Shown piece after piece: positions 32,512 through 41,007 of a stretch of DNA of 64,000 bases. The stretch comes from Streptomyces daqingensis. Its GTDB lineage: Bacteria; Actinomycetota; Actinomycetes; Streptomycetales; Streptomycetaceae. The notes beneath the pieces are model-generated. The model saw only the letters and a program-made list of their open reading frames with translations. It did not search any database and had not been told where the DNA came from. Where the stretch lies: contig NZ_BMMP01000023.1 in the NCBI RefSeq assembly GCF_014645895.1, positions 17,413 to 81,412 of the forward strand, written 5' to 3'. A program made the position numbers and the translations under genes. Positions within the stretch are counted from its first letter, which is position 1; each line of letters begins with the position of its first letter.

Positions 32512-33864
32512 GTGGGCCTTGTCGTGCAGAAGTACGGCGGCTCCTCCGTTGCCGATGCCGAGGGCATCAAGCGCGTTGCCAAGCGGATCGTCGAGGCCAA
32601 GAAGAACGGCAACCAGGTTGTCGTCGTGGTCTCGGCGATGGGTGACACGACGGACGAGCTGATCGATCTCGCCAAGGAAGTCTCCCCGGTCCAGACGGGG
32701 CGCGAGTTCGACATGCTGCTGACCGCCGGAGAGCGCATCTCCATGGCACTGCTGGCGATGGCGATCAAATCCCTCGGACACGAGGCGCAGTCGTTCACCG
32801 GAAGCCAGGCGGGCCTGATCACCGACTCCGCGCACAACAAGGCGCGGATCATCGACGTCACGCCCGGCCGTATCCAGACCTCCGTCGACGAGGGCAACAT
32901 CGCCATCGTCGCCGGTTTCCAGGGTGTCTCCCAGGACAGCAAGGACATCACCACGCTCGGCCGCGGCGGTTCCGACACCACGGCTGTCGCTCTGGCCGCC
33001 GCACTGGAGGCGGACGTCTGCGAGATCTACACCGACGTGGACGGCGTCTTCACCGCCGACCCGCGGGTCGTGAAGAAGGCCCGCAAGATCGACTGGATCT
33101 CGTTCGAGGACATGCTGGAGCTGGCGAGCAACGGCTCCAAGGTGCTGCTGCACCGCTGCGTCGAGTACGCCCGTCGCTACAACATCCCGATCCACGTACG
33201 CTCGTCCTTCTCGGGGCTGCAGGGCACCTGGGTGAGCAGTGAACCGCCTGGCGGCCACGACGGCCGGGGGGAAGGCGCCCCCGGTGCGCAGGCCGCGCTG
33301 AAGAGCGGGCAGGGCAAGGACAGCGGGCAAGGGGAACAGTCGATGGAGCAGGCGATGATCTCGGGTGTCGCACACGACACCTCCGAGGCGAAGATCACGG
33401 TCGTGGGAGTGCCGGACAAGCCCGGCGTCGCAGCGGTGATCTTCCGGGCGATCGCGGACGCCGAGGTCAACATCGACATGGTCGTGCAGAACGTCTCGGC
33501 CGCGTCCACCGGGCTGACGGACATCTCCTTCACGCTGCCCAAGTCCGAGGGCCGCAAGGCGATCGCCGCGCTGGAGAAGGCGCAGGGCGCCATCGGGTTC
33601 GACTCGCTGCGCTACGACGACCAGATCGCCAAGATCTCCCTCGTCGGCGCCGGGATGAAGACGAACCCCGGTGTCACGGCGACCTTCTTCGAGGCGCTCT
33701 CCCAGGCCGAGGTCAACATCGAGCTGATCTCCACGTCCGAGATCCGCATCTCCGTCGTCACGCGTGAGGACGACGTCAACGAGTCGGTGCGCGCGGTGCA
33801 CTCGGCCTTCGGTCTCGACAGCGAGAGCGACGAGGCCGTGGTCTACGGAGGCACAGGGCGGTGA
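32512..33864 (+). CDS. lysC: aspartate kinase (alpha subunit, full-length)
   Basis: 450 aa. It phosphorylates aspartate, the first step to lysine, threonine, methionine and DAP. N-terminal kinase domain: VQKYGGSSVADAEGIKRVA, FDMLLTAGERISMALLAMAI, TTLGRGGSDTTAVALAAAL. Two C-terminal ACT domains provide feedback control (KITVVGVPDKPGVAAVIFR; KISLVGAGMKTNPGVTATFF). Between them is a ~40-residue Gly/Ser/Lys/Gln-rich linker (about 244-280), longer than usual, holding the beta start. GTG start with GAGGAG upstream. GTGA overlap with asd. Confidence 0.95.
   Translation: MGLVVQKYGGSSVADAEGIKRVAKRIVEAKKNGNQVVVVVSAMGDTTDELIDLAKEVSPVQTGREFDMLLTAGERISMALLAMAIKSLGHEAQSFTGSQAGLITDSAHNKARIIDVTPGRIQTSVDEGNIAIVAGFQGVSQDSKDITTLGRGGSDTTAVALAAALEADVCEIYTDVDGVFTADPRVVKKARKIDWISFEDMLELASNGSKVLLHRCVEYARRYNIPIHVRSSFSGLQGTWVSSEPPGGHDGRGEGAPGAQAALKSGQGKDSGQGEQSMEQAMISGVAHDTSEAKITVVGVPDKPGVAAVIFRAIADAEVNIDMVVQNVSAASTGLTDISFTLPKSEGRKAIAALEKAQGAIGFDSLRYDDQIAKISLVGAGMKTNPGVTATFFEALSQAEVNIELISTSEIRISVVTREDDVNESVRAVHSAFGLDSESDEAVVYGGTGR
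33343..33864 (+). CDS. lysC: aspartate kinase beta subunit from internal in-frame start
   Basis: 173 aa. The ATG at 33343 (MEQAMISGVAHDTSEAKITV) is in frame with the full-length kinase and has the good ribosome site AAGGGGAA 7 bases before it. In Bacillus and Corynebacterium the alpha2beta2 aspartokinase gets its beta subunit from such a nested start, covering only the ACT domains. I infer the same here. Confidence 0.65.
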   Translation: MEQAMISGVAHDTSEAKITVVGVPDKPGVAAVIFRAIADAEVNIDMVVQNVSAASTGLTDISFTLPKSEGRKAIAALEKAQGAIGFDSLRYDDQIAKISLVGAGMKTNPGVTATFFEALSQAEVNIELISTSEIRISVVTREDDVNESVRAVHSAFGLDSESDEAVVYGGTGR

Positions 33865-34994
33865 CGCCCTTCGCCCGTACGGTCGGCCCTGGCGGTGACC
33901 GTACGGGCAGGCCCGTCCTGGCCGTCGTCGGTGCGACCGGGGCTGTGGGGACGGTCCTGCTCTCGCTGCTCTCGGAGCGGGCGGACGTGTGGGGAGAGAT
34001 CCGGCTGATCGCCTCCCCGCGCTGGGCCGGCCGGGTACGGGAGGTCCGCGGCGAGGACGTCAGCGTCCGCGCCCTGAACGAGGAGGCGCTCAAGGGCGCC
34101 GACGTCGCGGTGTTCGCCGTCCCGGACGAGGTCGCCGCGGAGTGGGTGCCGGTGGCGGCGTCCAACGGCACGGTGGTCGTGGACGGTTCGAAGGCGTTCC
34201 GCATGGACGGGGACGTGCCGCTGGTCGTCCCTGAACTCAACGGGCACGCCGTGGGTTCACGGCCCCGGGGGATCATTGCCAGCCCCGGCTGCACGACCCT
34301 CTCGATGATCGTCGCGATGGGCGCGCTGCACGCCGAGTGGGGCCTGCGCGAGCTGATCGTCTCCAGCTACGAGGCCGTCTCGGCGGCCGGACGGACGGGA
34401 GTCGAGGCGCTGCGCGGCCAGTTGGCGGCGCTCACCTCGGCCGACGCCGCCGGCGCCGAACTCGGCCGGCACCCGGGCGACATCAGGCGTGTGGTCGCCG
34501 ACGGTCTCGGCAGCGTGGCGGCGGCTCCCGTCGGGGACGCTTCCAACCCCCACGCCACGCCCGTCGCCTACAACGTCGTGCCCTTCACGGGCGAGATGGC
34601 GGAGGGCGGCTGGACGTCCGACGAGCTCACGGTGCGGCAGGAGACCCGCAAGGTGCTCGGGCTGCCCGAACTGCGCGTCGCGGCGACCTGCGTGCGGGTG
34701 CCGGTGCTCACGGCGCACTCCGTGTCCGTGCACGCGCGCTTCGAGCACGAGGTGTCGGTGCCGGAGGCGCACGCGATCCTCGCGAACGCCCCGGGCGTGG
34801 TGCTCTGCGACGACCCGGTCCAGGGAGACTTCCCGACTCCGGCGGACGTGGCGGGCACGGACCCGACGTGGGCGGGGCGCGTACGGAAGTCGCTGGACGA
34901 CCCGTGTGCGCTCGAACTGTTCGTCTGCGCGGACAACCTGCGCAAGGGTGCGGCGCTGAACATGGCGCAGATCGCCGAACGGGTCGTCGCGTAG
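33861..34994 (+). CDS. asd: aspartate-semialdehyde dehydrogenase
   Basis: 377 aa. It reduces aspartyl phosphate to aspartate semialdehyde with NADPH, the branch point to DAP/lysine and threonine. Glycine-rich VVGATGAVGTVLL binds NADP. The nucleophile Cys is in ASPGCTTLSM. NPHATPVAYNVVPF and VRVPVLTAHSVSVHARFEHE (with catalytic His) are typical. The start overlaps the lysC stop (GTGA), so both enzymes are made together. Confidence 0.95.
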   Translation: MTPFARTVGPGGDRTGRPVLAVVGATGAVGTVLLSLLSERADVWGEIRLIASPRWAGRVREVRGEDVSVRALNEEALKGADVAVFAVPDEVAAEWVPVAASNGTVVVDGSKAFRMDGDVPLVVPELNGHAVGSRPRGIIASPGCTTLSMIVAMGALHAEWGLRELIVSSYEAVSAAGRTGVEALRGQLAALTSADAAGAELGRHPGDIRRVVADGLGSVAAAPVGDASNPHATPVAYNVVPFTGEMAEGGWTSDELTVRQETRKVLGLPELRVAATCVRVPVLTAHSVSVHARFEHEVSVPEAHAILANAPGVVLCDDPVQGDFPTPADVAGTDPTWAGRVRKSLDDPCALELFVCADNLRKGAALNMAQIAERVVA

Positions 34995-35314
34995 GGGCGA
35001 CCGCCGGGGTCACGCGCGGCCGCAGTGGGGCGCGGGGAGCGGGCATGTCCACCGTCGACCGTCCTCGGTATGCAGGGCGCCGGCCGAAGTTGTGCCGTAC
35101 GGAGGGGTCTTGGCACTGGCGGGCAGGACCGGCGTGGACGAGAATTTCGCTTCCCCCGCTGCAACCGGCGGCGGGGCGGGCGGCGTCTTCGACTCCACTG
35201 CCAGAAGTCAGGACGCTGTGACAACAGGGGCATTCAGGAAGAGCTGGTACGCATGGGGACGTTCGACGATTCGTCAACGGGTGAGCCGAACGCGTACAAC
35301 CCTCCAGGGGGAGT
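34995..35314. other. 320-bp gap before the ECF sigma gene
   Basis: No gene is seen. Open frames here run into the flanking genes in wrong frames. The sequence presumably holds the promoter of the sigma-factor operon, but no autoregulatory ECF promoter could be assigned with confidence. Confidence 0.4.
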
Positions 35315-35971
35315 GTGTGTCCAACAAGCGTGGCAGAGGCACTCGGATCGACGTTGGCGGCAGTTCCCGGAACCACCGGTTTCAGTACCGGGGGTATGCC
35401 GGTGATAACGCCGTGGTCCGCCACTCGCCCGCCGCGCGTCGCCGCAGAAGGCGCGGAGACTGACGACGCGATGACAGCCGGCACGACAGTCGACCATCTG
35501 ACCGAGACCTACCGCGTCCACTACCGCTCGCTGCTCGGGCTCGCGGCGCTGCTGCTCGACGACACCGCGTCGTGCGAGGACGTCGTGCAGGAAGCCTTCA
35601 TCCGCGTCCACTCGGCGCGCAAGCGCGTACGCGACCCCGAGAAGACCCTCGCCTATCTGCGGCAGACCGTCGTCAACCTCTCCCGGTCGGCGCTGCGCAG
35701 GCGCATCGTCGGACTCAAGCTGCTCTCCAAGCCCATGCCGGACATGGCGAGCGCGGAGGAAGGCGCGTACGAGCAGCTGGAACGCGACGAACTGATCAAA
35801 GCCATGCGCGGGCTGCAGCGGCGCCAGCGCGAGGTGCTGGTGCTGCGCTACTTCGCGGACATGACGGAGGCGCAGGTCGCCGAGGTGCTGGGCCTGTCCC
35901 TGGGCTCGGTGAAGGCGTACGGCTCGCGCGGGATAGCGGCCCTGCGCGTCGCCATGGAGGCCGCCTCATGA
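35315..35971 (+). CDS. ECF RNA polymerase sigma factor
   Basis: 218 aa from the GTG at 35315; a start at 35396 or 35471 (MTAGTTVDHL) is also possible. Region 2: YRVHYRSLLGLAALLLDDTA, then SCEDVVQEAFIRVH. Region 4: MRGLQRRQREVLVLRYFADM, then TEAQVAEVLGLSLGSVKAYG. The asd-ECF order is conserved in Streptomyces. Its stop overlaps the next start (ATGA), so the following membrane protein is coupled and may be its partner or anti-sigma. The Thr/Gly/Pro-rich N-terminus before residue 52 is not sigma domain. Confidence 0.9.
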   Translation: MCPTSVAEALGSTLAAVPGTTGFSTGGMPVITPWSATRPPRVAAEGAETDDAMTAGTTVDHLTETYRVHYRSLLGLAALLLDDTASCEDVVQEAFIRVHSARKRVRDPEKTLAYLRQTVVNLSRSALRRRIVGLKLLSKPMPDMASAEEGAYEQLERDELIKAMRGLQRRQREVLVLRYFADMTEAQVAEVLGLSLGSVKAYGSRGIAALRVAMEAAS

Positions 35972-38085
35972 GCGCGTACGGCAGGGAGGGCCTGCGCACG
36001 CGGGAGAGCTCCGTGGTGGTGCCGCGGAGCCGGCACCGGGTCCTCTCCTTCGGAGGCTCCGGCCGGGCCACGGAGAAGGAGGGCGGGCGCGAGCCCGCCG
36101 GCACGCGTGCGCCGGACGAGAGGCGCGAACCGCACGGTACGCACGAGCTGGACGCGCACGGCCTGAGCGGAGCCGACGGGCTGGCCGAGGTCCGCGGCGC
36201 GCACGACGACGACCCGGAGGAGCCCGACGAGTCGCCGGGCCCTCACGCGCCGGAGACCCCGCAGGCCCCGGACGCGCCCGACGTCCCGGACGGCCCGGAA
36301 CTTCCTCCGCACCGCGCACCCGAGGCCCCTGACCTGCCGGACCTGCCCGGCGTCCCGGACGTGCCGGACGTCACGGGGCCGGCCGAGATGCCCGAGATCC
36401 CGGGCGCGCCCCATGTCCTGGACACCCCCGAGATCCCTCCGACCCCGGACATCCCGGCGCCTCCCCGTACTTCGGACATGCCCGAGATCCCGGAACCCCC
36501 GGAGATCCCGGCGACGCCCGGCATCTACGACGAGCCCGAGATCCCGGAGCCTCCCCAGATCGACGCCCCGGACGTACCGGGTGTCACCGAACCGACCGAG
36601 GTCCCCGGCACGCCCGAAGGCCCCAGCTCCCCTGCCGGGCCCGACGTGCCACGACCCCCGGACCTCACCGACGCACCGCGACCCGGCCCCGAAGGGCCGG
36701 ACGCGGGCCGAGACGCGGGTACAGCCATGCACTCCAACCGACAGAACAGAGCAGATTCCCCGGACAGACCGACCGACTTCAACCACATCACCGGCAGCTT
36801 CGAGCATGCCGGAAAGGCCCAGGAGGGCGCGGCGGAAGGCGACGGCGCGGCCGCCGCGTCCCCGGCCGGCGGCCCGCAGAGCGGAGAGACCCCCGCCGCG
36901 GTCCCGCCGGAGGGCCCGCCTGCTGCCGCCGGCGGTGACGGTCCCGGCGGCGGTGGCGGCTCCGCGGGCGGTGGCGGCCGCGGAGGAGGCGGCAGCGGCG
37001 GCGGTGACGGTGGCGGAGGCGCCGACGGCGAGGACGACGGCGCCGAGGAGATGCTCCGCCGGATGATGCGCGACAGCGTCCGCGACATCGAGCCGTCCCC
37101 CCAGTCGCTCGACTACCTGCGGCATGCGATCCCGGCGCGCCGGGCGCACCGGCGCCGGGCCCTGGCCGGTGCGGCGGCGGCCGTCGTGCTCGCGGGCGTG
37201 GGCGTGCCCGCGCTGATGACGACCGGTCTCGTGCCGGGCCTGCCCGACGGCCGTGCCGTCAACGCCGGCGACAGCCACGAGCAGGCCCAGAACTCCGGTG
37301 GCCTGGACGGCGGAGGCCACTCGCAGGGCTCCGGCAGCGCAGACGGCGGCGCCGGCCGCAGCGGCGGCAAGGGCGGAGACGCCGACGGCTCCGCGTCCCC
37401 GTCCCCCTCGGCGGGCAAAGAGTCCGGCGGTGCGAACCCGAACGACACCCTCGCGACGAGCGCGCCGAGCTGCGGCCGCGACCAGCTCGGCAAGGGGTCG
37501 GCGTCCGCCGGTGACCCCGACAGCGAGGGCAAGGTCTACGGCAGCTTCCGGGTGGTCAACACCTCGTCCGACGCGTGCACCGTGGAGGGCGAGGGGGTCG
37601 TCGGGGCGTCCGCTCAGGGCGGTGCCGACATCGACCGCATAGACGTGCTCGACCACACGCCCGGTGACGGCGCGGACGGTCTGCCCGACCCGGACCAGTC
37701 GCCCGACGAGCTGGTGCTGAGGCCGGGGGAGGCCTACGTCGTGAAGTTCGCCTGGGTCCCCGAGAAGGAGTGCCCCAGCGGCTCGCCCAGCCCCAGGTCC
37801 GCCGAGGGCGAGGGCCCCGGCGGCGCCCAGGGCGGCAACAACGGCAACTCGGGCGGCGACTCCGGCAGCAGCGACGGCGGCAGCGGGAACAGCGGCGGCA
37901 ACGGCGACTCCGGCGGCCCGGACAATCCGTCCACGGGCGGTGGCGACGGCGACAGCGGGGACGAGGGCGCCAGCGTCGTGCTGACGCACATCCCGGACGT
38001 GGGCGACCCCGCGGCAGCCGGCACGGAGCTCGAAGGCGCCTGTGCGGGCACCCTGTACCGGACGGGAGTCCTGGCGGCCGACTAG
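35968..38085 (+). CDS. membrane-anchored protein with Pro-rich repeat domain, coupled to the ECF sigma factor
   Basis: 705 aa. Layout: residues 1-75 charged; about 75-250 a low-complexity Pro/Asp/Glu domain built on PDVP/PEIP-like steps; about 253-350 Gly-rich; 355-390 conserved helix (LRRMMRDSVRDIEPSPQSLD). One membrane segment lies near 395-415 (ALAGAAAAVVLAGVGVPALM). Then comes a secreted part, Gly/Ser-rich, with a beta domain (KVYGSFRVVNTSSDACTVEG; LRPGEAYVVKFAWVPEKECP) ending in EGACAGTLYRTGVLAAD. ATGA overlap with the sigma gene supports the long start, although family members seem to begin near MHSNRQNRAD (36727). No ZAS anti-sigma motif is visible. Role unknown. Confidence 0.75.
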   Translation: MSAYGREGLRTRESSVVVPRSRHRVLSFGGSGRATEKEGGREPAGTRAPDERREPHGTHELDAHGLSGADGLAEVRGAHDDDPEEPDESPGPHAPETPQAPDAPDVPDGPELPPHRAPEAPDLPDLPGVPDVPDVTGPAEMPEIPGAPHVLDTPEIPPTPDIPAPPRTSDMPEIPEPPEIPATPGIYDEPEIPEPPQIDAPDVPGVTEPTEVPGTPEGPSSPAGPDVPRPPDLTDAPRPGPEGPDAGRDAGTAMHSNRQNRADSPDRPTDFNHITGSFEHAGKAQEGAAEGDGAAAASPAGGPQSGETPAAVPPEGPPAAAGGDGPGGGGGSAGGGGRGGGGSGGGDGGGGADGEDDGAEEMLRRMMRDSVRDIEPSPQSLDYLRHAIPARRAHRRRALAGAAAAVVLAGVGVPALMTTGLVPGLPDGRAVNAGDSHEQAQNSGGLDGGGHSQGSGSADGGAGRSGGKGGDADGSASPSPSAGKESGGANPNDTLATSAPSCGRDQLGKGSASAGDPDSEGKVYGSFRVVNTSSDACTVEGEGVVGASAQGGADIDRIDVLDHTPGDGADGLPDPDQSPDELVLRPGEAYVVKFAWVPEKECPSGSPSPRSAEGEGPGGAQGGNNGNSGGDSGSSDGGSGNSGGNGDSGGPDNPSTGGGDGDSGDEGASVVLTHIPDVGDPAAAGTELEGACAGTLYRTGVLAAD

Positions 38086-38166
38086 GGTGCGTCCCCGCCC
38101 GCCTCGCGGCGGAGGAGGGCGGCGCCCCGTGTACGGCCGTGCGGAGGCGCCCCGTACCTTTGGAGC

Positions 38167-39045
38167 GTGTACCGGTTCCTGCTGACCCCGCGCTGGTGGG
38201 GGATCAACCTCTTCGCGGTGCTGGCGATCCCCGTCTGCCTGTTCATGGGCAGCTGGCAGCTCTCGCGTTTCGAGGCGCGCGTCGACAGCCACGAGGCGCA
38301 CCGCAAGGCGGCGTCCGGGGTGGAACGGGCCGAGCCGGCGCCGCTGTCGCGGCTGCTTCCCGTGGACGCGGAGACGAGCGGGCGTCCCGCCGAGGCCACC
38401 GGGCGCTTCGACACCCGGCATCCGCTGCTCGTGCCGGACCGGACGCTGGACGGCAGGCAGGGCTTCTACGTGCTGTCGCTGCTGCGGACGACCGGCGCCG
38501 GGGGAGGCGCGGGAGAGTCCGGCCAGGGCAAGGCGCTTCCCGTCGTTCGGGGATGGCTTCCCGGGAAGGCCGACCCGGACCGGGTGCCCGACCCGCCTCG
38601 CGGCGAGGTCGAGGTCACGGGCGCGCTGCAGGCGTCGGAGTCGCAGGGCGGTCCGGGCGTGCACGCCGCCGGCGCGCTGCCCGAGGGGCAGCTCGGCATG
38701 ATCAGTGCGGCGTCGCTGGTCAACGTGGTGCCGTACGACGTGCACGACGCGTGGATCACGGTGCAGGAGCCGCCGGCCGGGTCCGGTCTGAGGCCGGTGC
38801 CGCCGGTTCAGCCCGACAACACCGGCCTCGACATGAAGGCGTTCCAGAACCTCGGCTACACGGCCGAGTGGTTCGTCTTCGCGGGCTTCGTGCTCTTCAT
38901 GTGGTTCCGGCTGTTCCGCCGGGACGTGGAGCTGGCGAAGGACGCGGCGCTCGGCCTCATTCCGGAGCCCGACCCCGGCCCTGACGGTCCTCCCGGGCAG
39001 GGAGATGCCTCAGAGCGAAGTCGATCTCCAGCCTCAACTGCTTGA
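38167..39045 (+). CDS. SURF1-family cytochrome oxidase biogenesis protein
   Basis: 292 aa. Membrane helices at both ends (NLFAVLAIPVCLFMGSWQLS, and WFVFAGFVLFMWFRLF). The soluble loop between carries the SURF1 marks GSWQLSRFEAR, TGRFDTRHPLLVPDR, VVRGWLP and YDVHDAWITVQEP. SURF1 helps insert haem a into cytochrome c oxidase. GTG start near a weak ribosome site. Its last ~30 codons overlap the 3' end of the convergent S9 peptidase gene by 89 bp. The tail is Pro/Gly/Ser-rich and dispensable in appearance. Confidence 0.9.
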   Translation: MYRFLLTPRWWGINLFAVLAIPVCLFMGSWQLSRFEARVDSHEAHRKAASGVERAEPAPLSRLLPVDAETSGRPAEATGRFDTRHPLLVPDRTLDGRQGFYVLSLLRTTGAGGGAGESGQGKALPVVRGWLPGKADPDRVPDPPRGEVEVTGALQASESQGGPGVHAAGALPEGQLGMISAASLVNVVPYDVHDAWITVQEPPAGSGLRPVPPVQPDNTGLDMKAFQNLGYTAEWFVFAGFVLFMWFRLFRRDVELAKDAALGLIPEPDPGPDGPPGQGDASERSRSPASTA

Positions 39046-40828
39046 TCCGTTCCTCCACGACGAGCGACCCGTGCCCGGCGTCGTAGCGGTAGACCTCGTG
39101 GGGGACGCCGCGCTCCTCCAGCCTCCGGACGTAGTTCTCGACCTGCCGGATGGGGCAGCGCGGGTCGTTGACCCCGGCCGAGATGTAGACGGGCGCCCGG
39201 ACGCGGTCGACGTACGTGATGGGCGACGAGGCCTCGAACCTCTCGGGGACCTCCTCGGGTGAGCCGCCGAGCAGCGTGCGGTCCAGCGACTTCAGCGCCT
39301 CCATCTCGTCGTGGTAGGCGGTCACGTAGTCGGCAACGGGGACGGCGGCCAGGCCCAGCGCCCACGCGTCGGGCTGGGTGCCCATGCCGAGCAGCGTCAG
39401 GTAGCCGCCCCAGGAGCCGCCGCCCAGCACGAGCCGCTCGGGGTCGGCGAGGCCCGAGGAGACCGCCCACTCCCGGACGGCGGCGATGTCCTCCAGCTCG
39501 ATCAGGCCGACGCGGTGCTTCAGCGCGTCGGTCCACTCGCGCCCGTAGCCGGTGGAGCCGCGGTAGTTGACCCGTACGACGGCGAAACCGTGGTCGACCC
39601 AGGCGGCCGGCTGCCCCGCGAAGGCGTCGCTGTCGTGCCAGGTGGGGCCGCCGTGGACGTCGAAGACCGTGGGGAAGGGGCCCTCTCCCGCGGGCTTCTG
39701 CACCAGGGCGTGGATCGTGCCGCCGGGGCCCTCGACCCAGGCGTCCTCGACGGGGACGGAAGGCGGCGCCTGCATGCCGGGCGGATCGAGGACGACGGTG
39801 CCGTCCGCCGAGCGCACGCGGGGCGGCTGCGCCGCCGAGGACCACAGGTACTCGACGGCGGTGCCCTCCGTGCCGCCTGCCCGGGAGCCCGGGACGGGCC
39901 GGGCCGTCGCGTCGGATACAGAGCCGGGGGGTGTCTCGATCCGGCTCAGCGTGCCCGTGGCGATCTCGTACCGCCACAGGTCGCTGCGCGCCTGGTGGCT
40001 GTGGGCGATCAGGAGGGCCTCGCCGTCCGGGTACCAGTCGGCGCTCACGTCGCCGGGCAGGTCGATCGCGAGGTCCGTCGTGGTGCCGGTGAGCGGCTCC
40101 CAGACGACGGGCTCCCAGCGGCCCCTGCGCTGGTGGGCGATGAGCAGCCGCTGGTCCCCCGCGCCGGGCGCGAACCCGAGGACGGTCAGGCCGAGTTCCT
40201 TCGTGCCGCCCTCGCTGTCGTCGAGCTCCGCGACGGTGCTTCCGTCGTCGGGGCGGACCACGCGCAGCGCGGAGTGCATGGCGTCGCCGTGCTCGGTGTG
40301 CTCGATCACCAGCAGCGTGCCGTCGTGCGAGAGCCCGCCGACGCCGGCGGACTCGCGGTGGCGGTAGATCTCGGCCGGCTCCTTGCCGGGCCGGGCGAGG
40401 TGGATCGTCGTGCCGTCCTCGTCGGTGGAGCGGCCGACGACGGCGGTTCCGTCGCGTCCGATGGCGAGCCCCGCGGGGAAGGACGGTCCGAGGCCCGGGA
40501 CGGCGACCTCGTCCTCGCCGCCCTTGAACGGCTGCCGCTTCCACACGCCGAATTCGTCGCCGTCGGTGTCGTCGAACCACCAGATCTCCTCACCGTCGGG
40601 GCTGAGGGTCCCGTCGGTGGTGCCGTTGGGGCGGTCCGTGGCCTGGCGGTGCTCGTCCGTGGCGCGGTCCCACGCGTAGAGCTCGAACGTTCCCGTCACG
40701 TTGGAGATGTACAGCGAGCGGTCGGGGGCGTCCTCGGCCCATTCGGGCAGCGACACCCGCGGCGCCCGGAAGCGCTTCTCCCAGTCCGGGATCTCGCCGT
40801 CCGCCTTGGCATCCGTGTTCTGCGTCAT
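38957..40828 (-). CDS. S9-family serine peptidase (prolyl oligopeptidase / acylaminoacyl type)
   Basis: 623 aa. Beta-propeller N-terminal half (about 40-370, with repeats like GTFELYAWDRATDEHRQATD). The alpha/beta-hydrolase peptidase domain has the nucleophile Ser in LVLGGGSWGGYLTL, Asp in SAGVNDPRCPI and His in DAGHGSLV. It cleaves short peptides in the cytoplasm; no signal peptide. ATG 40828 is chosen. The open frame upstream to 41416 is a shadow of the opposite-strand gene. Its 3' end overlaps that of SURF1. Confidence 0.92.
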   Translation of the reverse strand: MTQNTDAKADGEIPDWEKRFRAPRVSLPEWAEDAPDRSLYISNVTGTFELYAWDRATDEHRQATDRPNGTTDGTLSPDGEEIWWFDDTDGDEFGVWKRQPFKGGEDEVAVPGLGPSFPAGLAIGRDGTAVVGRSTDEDGTTIHLARPGKEPAEIYRHRESAGVGGLSHDGTLLVIEHTEHGDAMHSALRVVRPDDGSTVAELDDSEGGTKELGLTVLGFAPGAGDQRLLIAHQRRGRWEPVVWEPLTGTTTDLAIDLPGDVSADWYPDGEALLIAHSHQARSDLWRYEIATGTLSRIETPPGSVSDATARPVPGSRAGGTEGTAVEYLWSSAAQPPRVRSADGTVVLDPPGMQAPPSVPVEDAWVEGPGGTIHALVQKPAGEGPFPTVFDVHGGPTWHDSDAFAGQPAAWVDHGFAVVRVNYRGSTGYGREWTDALKHRVGLIELEDIAAVREWAVSSGLADPERLVLGGGSWGGYLTLLGMGTQPDAWALGLAAVPVADYVTAYHDEMEALKSLDRTLLGGSPEEVPERFEASSPITYVDRVRAPVYISAGVNDPRCPIRQVENYVRRLEERGVPHEVYRYDAGHGSLVVEERIKQLRLEIDFALRHLPAREDRQGRGRAPE

Positions 40829-41007
40829 GAGCCCATTCTCCCGCCGTGCGGGAGCCCGCCCGACGGAGGGGGACGACGCGGGGCGGCGGGTGCGGTCGTG
40901 TGCGCGCACGGACCGGCGCGGAACCGCCGTTTCGTCCGCGGGCGCCGGGGACAAGCGCACGGCTACGGGGCAGCGCGAGTACGTGACGGCGAACGGAGGC
41001 TGTGGAG

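Noticed and set aside
35848..38745. A 965-codon open frame on the - strand across the Pro-rich gene and SURF1
   Set aside because: It spans two genes and their gap, and its repeats only mirror the PDVP coding repeats in antisense.
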